From the NCBI RefSeq assembly GCF_032362555.1, contig NC_083510.1:4553501-4617500 (forward strand): a DNA stretch of 64,000 bases, read 5' to 3'. A program made the position numbers and the translations under genes. Source of the DNA: Amyelois transitella. Its lineage: Eukaryota; Arthropoda; Insecta; Lepidoptera; Pyralidae. The notes under the pieces are model-generated. The model did not search any database, was not told the DNA's origin, and worked only from the letters and a program-made list of their open reading frames with translations. Positions 57,670 through 64,000 of the stretch are shown piece by piece. Position 1 is the first letter of the stretch; the number at the start of each line of letters is the position of its first letter.

Positions 57670-57879
57670 CATACGGTTTTCTCTTGATTTAAAACTAGAA
57701 CGACTTGGGGATGTCCTGATGGACTCGGTAATTGAATTCCAGAGCTAACTAATTCCAAACATCAACCTATCCTAACAGCCATAATTAGAGGCAAAATATT
57801 TACGGTGAAAAGGGGTAGTTAACTTATTTGAAGAACATAGGATTCTTACGTGATTTAATAACATGCGAATATTTTTTGC

Positions 57880-58070
57880 ATTCATACATACATACATATG
57901 GTCAAGTTTATATCCCTCGTGGGGTAGACAGAGCCAACAGTCTTGAAAAGATTTATAGGCCACGTTCAGCTGTTTGGCTTAATGATAGAATTGAGATTCA
58001 AATAGTGACAGGTTGCTTGCCCATCGCCTAAAAGAAGAAGTGGTCCTATTCTTTTTTCTATTGGTGTCTT
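57880..58070 (-). repeat. RTE-derived short repeat with internal deletion
   Basis: The minus strand has the head (CACCAATAGAAAAAAGAATA), joins directly from GGACCACT to TCTTCTTTTAGGCGATGGGC (a deletion of about 65 bp), then has the middle and tail. ATGT-type repeats are visible on the plus strand as CATACATACATA. Confidence 0.8.
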
Positions 58071-60889
58071 GGTGGTGCATTATATTTTTTGAGCAGTTAG
58101 AATTTAGATTCCATTTAACTATACGAGTTAATTTAGCTAATTTAAATATTCATTTTTAAAGATTTCACCTTGTTATCTGCATTTTATAATAATCATGTTT
58201 TGTATTTATTTCTATCTACAACTATATAAGTTACCAACACGGGGAGCCAAGAAACGCACAACCACATTACCATTAATTCATTGCTAAGGGCAAGGGCAAG
58301 CCCGCTATTAGAATTTTACTTTATACGAATTTAAGTATTCGTGGAATTCTGTTATTCATTTTTGTTTAGTTAGTAAACTTTTTTCCAAGAATTTCGTGGA
58401 AAAATACGAAGCTTATAACCTATTCATACAAACATAAAATTATGTTATATATAAATATCATAATATTCCATTCATTTACGGGTTAGCATTTTGTCAAGGA
58501 TTTTTCCACAGAAATGAGATAGTCTTCCTGTTTTTGTGGTGAATGTGGTGAATAGGCTCGTATCAGATATGGTCCTTTTAAGTTGTGATAAATTAATGAG
58601 GAAAATGTGTCATTTGTTTTTGAAATGAATCATCCATTAATTCTGTATTGATTAAACTACGTATTTAGTACTATTGATAATTCTGATAAATACAACAGTC
58701 CTGTGCAAGTAGGTATTTATGCAAGGTAACGTTTATTAGGTATCGTCGATAAATAATACGTTTAAGGTGTTTTTTTTGTTTGACCTGCCAATATATTTCT
58801 GTCTAATGATAAACCCGTCAAAACTAAACCCTAAAAGGTTTATGTATATATTATCTAAAAATTATTATTTTTATTATAAAACCGTAGTTGTTTATATTTT
58901 TGTTCACCTTCAGGAGGAACATAAATCTTTGACAACTTGTTATGGTTTAGTTGTAGTGATAAAAAAGGGCAATTATACAAAATTTTTATTTGTAACTTTG
59001 TCAATATTTTATAAGGGCCCTAGTGACATGCGAAAATGAGATATGATGTAGGAATAAATAAAAGTAATGTAGAAATAGGACTCCAGTAAAGGTATGAAAT
59101 ACTTATCTCTGACTATGAATAACGAATGACGTCAAAGAAACTGGTCCTACGATGCGATAGGTCGGGTCCCTTCAATGACGTTGAATTATTCCATTCATTT
59201 TCCGATGAATTAATTAAATCAACGAGTTTTATACATGAGAAAAGAAGGTAAATGTCTTTTTTTAAAGAAAAGTTGAGACAAAATATCTATAATTCTAGTA
59301 ATATTTTAAAGGATCTTAGGATACAGAAAATAACATCTATATGATTTTTTAAATTCTCTTTGTGATTTGTTGGTGTGTGGTATAATTTTGAGGTTTTTTT
59401 AAGTGTGAAAATCACAATGTTTATTTACGAAGTTAAGTTTGAATAACTCAGATTGATGGGCACAGATTTCAAGTTAACCCAGTATATTTAGGGAATTGTT
59501 TTACGAGCATGGCTTTGTAACTATTATAAAATAGACCAATTACCAATTATATTTCGGTAATCTACTACAATTTCGATGAATTATAAACGTTTGGCCATAT
59601 TAATTAATTTAACATGAATATATCTAGCTGGGATAATCTCTCTTGGAAATGAGCTAGCACGAAGCTACACAGCAGTTTTCCTAAAAATTTCTCGGGATCG
59701 GCTAACCAGTATTTTTAGCGTAAGAAAATAAAATGCGTTCAAATAAAATGCATTTTTTCTTCTTCTTTGACTGACGCCAGGAGAAAGAAGATTCAACTTA
59801 AATCTGTACGGCTTATCTTCAAATTTATATAAATTCACATAGTTTCTAATGATTTTTACTCAAAAATACTCGTATATTTAAATAAATAAGACGGTGATTA
59901 TGTCTTTTACTTCAATGACTTGAATGAATTTAATGGAAAAATAAGTAAGTAGATGTATGTTAATACGAGTATGTATCTTGTTCATTTTACCAATATTTTC
60001 CATGACGTTATAGAATAAGAATTTGTTTAAAAACATTATTATCATATTTTAATTGCTGTATAAAATGCGGGTGCAATTTAAAGGCTAGGTAATATTGATA
60101 GCAATTCTCATTATTAAAATTATCATTATTAGTTAAGGGATGAATGTCAAAGTAAATATAATTTATACATTAGTAAGAGGAAAGAAGAAAATTGGGAGAG
60201 AAGAAGGTTAAGAGTAAGGAAAGGTATACCTTCAGTATTCAATAAAAACAATACCCAACTACAGCTAGGCAGTTTAGCTGTATATTATCACCTGACTTTA
60301 TGAACTGACCGCTAAGATTTAATACCTACGATTATTATATGTTTATTAATTAGACAGGTGTAGGTTGTGCATTACATGATTTACACTGTTGATGTAAATG
60401 TTTCATAAAATAAAATATTGTAAAGTAATAATTTAATTTGGTTGGATGTCTCATCTAGAAGGGAAAACCCCACCGACAATGTCAATGACGAATACATAAT
60501 AAAAACATAATCAATTACTACTTACTATCTGGATAAATATAACGAAGACTGGTATATTATTCTGTAAATTCTCTGATTTAGAATCAGTAATGCCTTAAAA
60601 TAAATTATATATAATTGTTTTTTTAGTAACTCACATGTTTTTTTGGGATTATGGTAACCTAGTTTGCGTGAAGAACATTTACTATTTCAACGGCACGTTT
60701 TTAGGCGAGAGCTTTTCTTATGTACCTACGTACGATCAATTTAATTGGGAGGGTTGCTCTACCTATGTTTAATGTTAAAATGTCTACTTAATTAAATTAT
60801 TTTTATTGCTTTGGATAACATATGTTTGTTTTTAAATAAATAAAAATGCTTTTTATAGGCCGTTCCTCAAACATACGAAATAAGCATGT

Positions 60890-60950
60890 ATGACAGTCTT
60901 TTCGAGGTTTCCGGGTTTTGTCTAACCCTAAGGGAAAAAGAGATATTCCA
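60890..60950 (+). repeat. Weak RTE-derived short repeat tail fragment
   Basis: GACAGTCTTTTCGAGGTTTC, TGTCTAACCCTAAGGGA resembles a decayed version of the tail box. Low certainty. Confidence 0.3.
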
Positions 60951-62889
60951 GTGTGTATGATATACAAACTTATTTAGAAACATAAATGGTAAAAGTAGAA
61001 GGGGTATTATATTTACCTATTCAGACGAACTTTTTCCTTTAGTTTATAATTTGCGTGCAGGCTTATTCCCGTTTTCAATTGGAAAGGGTTATGAAGGCCA
61101 AGGTAGGTAACAGGTACGTAAAGTATCTTTAAAATGATATCGTAATATTAATTCAAAATGATCTACAACATATGGTGAAGTGTGATATTTTGGGCGTGGA
61201 ATCGGGAATATAGTCATCATCACATCACAATCACATTTCACCATATTATGATTTCATACCTTTACTAAGACGAGTGGAAAGGGATATTAGACTTTTTTTT
61301 AAATTATATTAAAAATAGATCTAACATTGACTCTACCAATATTTTAAGAACAGTTTGGTAATGAAATAAATATTTTAATATGAGCAATCAGTAGATCTTA
61401 GAGATAAAAGACACTAACCGTATCTAAAAGTTTGATATACTCTTGTAGGTGATCACGACAGGCTCAATTATCTAGGTCAAATTTGCATATTTTTGTGATA
61501 TATAAGAAATCCAGCAATCCAGTTTACGAGCCGGCTTGCAAAATAAAACTAGAGGTATTTTGATAAGTGGATACCTACCTATAAATACATTTAGGCACAT
61601 TAACCTACATGGTTGTTGACCTGACCCCTATCAAAGAGTAAAACAATTAATGGAATGGTATAAGTTAATTTATCTAACATTTACCTAAATGTTTCACCTT
61701 AAGTATTTTCTTGTCAGCGTATTTTCTAGAATAATACCAGAGGCAGTAATTTATTGAAAATAAATTGAAAAACTGAAAGAAACATAAGAGGAAAACATAT
61801 CCACTCATGTTTATTTTAGATTAATTTACTTAACTACATAACCTTTTACACTTAACAAAAATGTTCTAATTTTAGATCACCTAGACAAATAAACAATAGA
61901 TGCTTTTAAAAAATGGCTGTTACATAAGTAACAACTAAAATATATTAAAAACAATTTATACTGAGGACGCGCAACAAGTAGGTAACTATGATTTGCGCTT
62001 AAAAAAGTAGATATATAGATAGGTTCATGATGAGAGTGAATTTGAATTTGTATACTTGTTTTAGATAATTACCTTAATTCTAGTCATGACTTTTGTTATG
62101 CATGCATTTAAAAACACTACGAAAAATTTTACTTAGAAAGATCCACGAATATTCGAGAATGAAAGACTTTTCAGTTAGTAAAATTAGTCCTAAGATTGTT
62201 ATGTCATTTGTTTTCTTATAATGTTGTTTCGTCATAATTTCTTTCTTTCTTTTTATTGTTTACTTTTGATAGTCTTTTTTAATCCATATCCCTCTCGTCA
62301 TGTGGGATGTGTACCTATTACTAAATGAGAGTGTGGTTATTGTTATTAAAATATCTTGGATACTTTTTGTAATGAATTTATTGATCGCTGAAAGAAAATT
62401 TTCCCTATCATACTTACACAAAAAATATATTAAACTTTTGTTTTAAGAAAAATTACATAAAAGTTATGTAATTTTTAAATACACCATAAAATATAATTTA
62501 AAGTTAACATTTCACATATAAAATAACATCATGGATGTTTGTAACTCTAAAAGGGAAAAGAAGAAATCTATTTACTACACTGCTTAGGTAAATATTATTG
62601 CAAGTTTATTTGTTATGTTAAAATGAAGTGTACTTTATTTATACATCTACATTACAACTTAGAATCATACCGCAAAGATTATTATGAAGATCTGTGGGTA
62701 GATGTGGTTAGGATTAATTAAAAAGTGTTTCTTTAGGTTTATCCACAGTTCTGGTCAGGGCGGTTAATCAAGTTACCTTGCCTAGATTATCTAGAGGAAT
62801 CTATGTATTGATTTTTAATACCTACAGAGTATGTTGTTGGATTTTTGTGTATCGTTTCTTTTTTCTAATAATTTAAGTGCGTTTGACCT

Positions 62890-63070
62890 CAATCTGCCTG
62901 GTGGTAAGCAAGATCCTCATCTTGCACCACCAGGCAGATTGTAAGGTGGTGGTGGTACCCTAAGGTGATACGCAAGCTGAAATAATGCTTATTTACTCTT
63001 GCCTTGAAAATCCCCAAGTTGTTTGTATCGGGGAAGAGAGATCCGGGAAGGGAATTCCAAAGTTAAGTTA
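62890..63070 (+). repeat. Lepidopteran repeat with CTGCCTGGTGGTAAGC hairpin head
   Basis: It begins with a near-perfect hairpin (62890-62914 and 62919-62941, loop CCTC, 2-nt bulge) and continues with TTACTCTTGCCTTGAAAATC, CCCAAGTTGTTTGTATCGGG and GGGAAGGGAATTCCAAAG, blocks I recognise as a very common moth repeat. Confidence 0.6.
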
Positions 63071-63499
63071 GTTACGGGGATTTACGAGTATTATGTCTGT
63101 AAATATGAAACGTCATTTATCGATACCCTATATACCTATTGCATATAAAATTCGAGACGCTACGAAAACTAATTTAAAAAATATAAGTACATAAGTACAT
63201 GACTCTACCTTTTATGTATAGGTTCCGATTGTATGAGAAATTAGTATTTATTGAAATGAATTTCAAAATATAACCTACCGAAACTCACGAAGGCTCACAT
63301 GGAGGTTATATTATGTAAAATTTGATGATGTGTCATCAAAATACAAGGTTTGTCAATGAGAATACGCATCGAAGTTAGGAAGCGGAGACCGGAAATGTAA
63401 TCAGAACTGATTTTTATCCTGTTTTGGAGCTTTGCCTAGTAGATATTTTATTTGCAAATATTGGTAAAAATTGATTGAGTGACTTGAATATAATGAGTA

Positions 63500-63715
63500 C
63501 ATCTATTTATATAAAACTGACTGATGGATTGACAGAAAATTCACAAACAAAAGCGCTGAATCTAGAAACTTGAAATTTGACATGTACCTACCTTATATGG
63601 TTCATGGGGCACCCATTGACCATATAAGAAACATACATGTAAAATAAAAATACAAAAATATAAACATGTAAAAGAAGATTTACCGAAATTGCCGCGGAAC
63701 AAAAGCTAAAGGGTT
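63500..63715. repeat. Degraded CCCGC-type interspersed repeat
   Basis: ATTTATATAAAACTGACTGA, ATTCACAAACAAAAGCGCTG and a TGCCGCGGAACAAAAGCTAA end resemble the abundant family seen elsewhere in the window. Boundaries uncertain. Confidence 0.4.
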
Positions 63716-64000
63716 TTTTAAAGGTGTGCGGAGTCATGGGCGCTATTTAGTATTTTTTTAAATTGCATCTGTACCTTGTTGTTGATATAATCTCTCTTTT
63801 CACGGTGCTACTTGGGAGTATGCCTTTTAAAATTATTTTTTTACTTTCTGTTAAAGAAGTTAAACATTAATGAATTGTTTTATTGTAATATGAATTGTAA
63901 TATTTACTTTAAACCGGAAAATAAATAAGCAGTAGGTGCATAAGTCTCACATTTATTATTTATTGTCATGAAAACTTTAATAGAACCATGACTGAACGAA

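Larger units (their letters stand above)
57679..64000. other. AT-rich right end, no gene recognised
   Basis: Apart from the repeat copies listed at 57880, 60890, 62890 and 63500, I see no feature with coding or regulatory signature. The longest frame (58767-59039) has no family resemblance. Confidence 0.4.

Overview
The window is AT-rich animal nuclear DNA, almost certainly from a ditrysian moth or butterfly. The evidence is spliced genes with GT-AG introns, animal gene families (TraB-domain protein, SUMF1, ELOVL7-like elongase), and many interspersed repeats of types I recognise from Lepidoptera (RTE LINE and its short derivative, a tRNA-derived SINE, piggyBac at TTAA, hAT and mariner). I cannot name the species.

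Layout. 1-8.9 kb is a transposon nest: a hAT-type non-autonomous element with an 8-bp target duplication, a short RTE-derived repeat, a broken mariner, then a CR1-group LINE (minus strand) joined head-to-head to a 5'-truncated RTE (plus strand). The RTE tail is followed by two perfect hairpins. 9.5-14.3 kb and 17.7-21.85 kb hold two tandem plus-strand TraB-domain genes with matching intron phases. 23.2-27.5 kb is SUMF1 (formylglycine-generating enzyme, plus strand); its second intron carries a 1.2-kb piggyBac derivative. 29.3-33.5 kb (minus strand, convergent with SUMF1) is an ELOVL fatty-acid elongase with two homologous alternative exons, a 5' UTR exon at 34.85 kb and perhaps another at 40.8 kb. 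From about 35 to 54 kb I see no convincing coding gene; it is probably ELOVL upstream intron or intergenic DNA with repeat relics. 54.25-57.67 kb is a complete RTE retrotransposon with one intact ORF and a 9-bp target duplication. 57.7-64 kb has only repeat fragments.

Function. The host genes share no single pathway. SUMF1 activates sulfatases in the ER. The elongase extends very-long-chain fatty acids in the ER membrane. The TraB proteins look C-terminally membrane-anchored, and one also has a presequence-like N terminus. The mobile elements are linked: the full RTE, its truncated copy and a dozen or so short repeats share head and/or tail sequences, which suggests the short repeats are non-autonomous partners of this RTE. 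The most interesting items are the ELOVL exon pair, the diverged TraB pair, the RTE-derived bipartite repeat, the three-unit repeat between the LINE ORFs, and a set of perfect snap-back palindromes.
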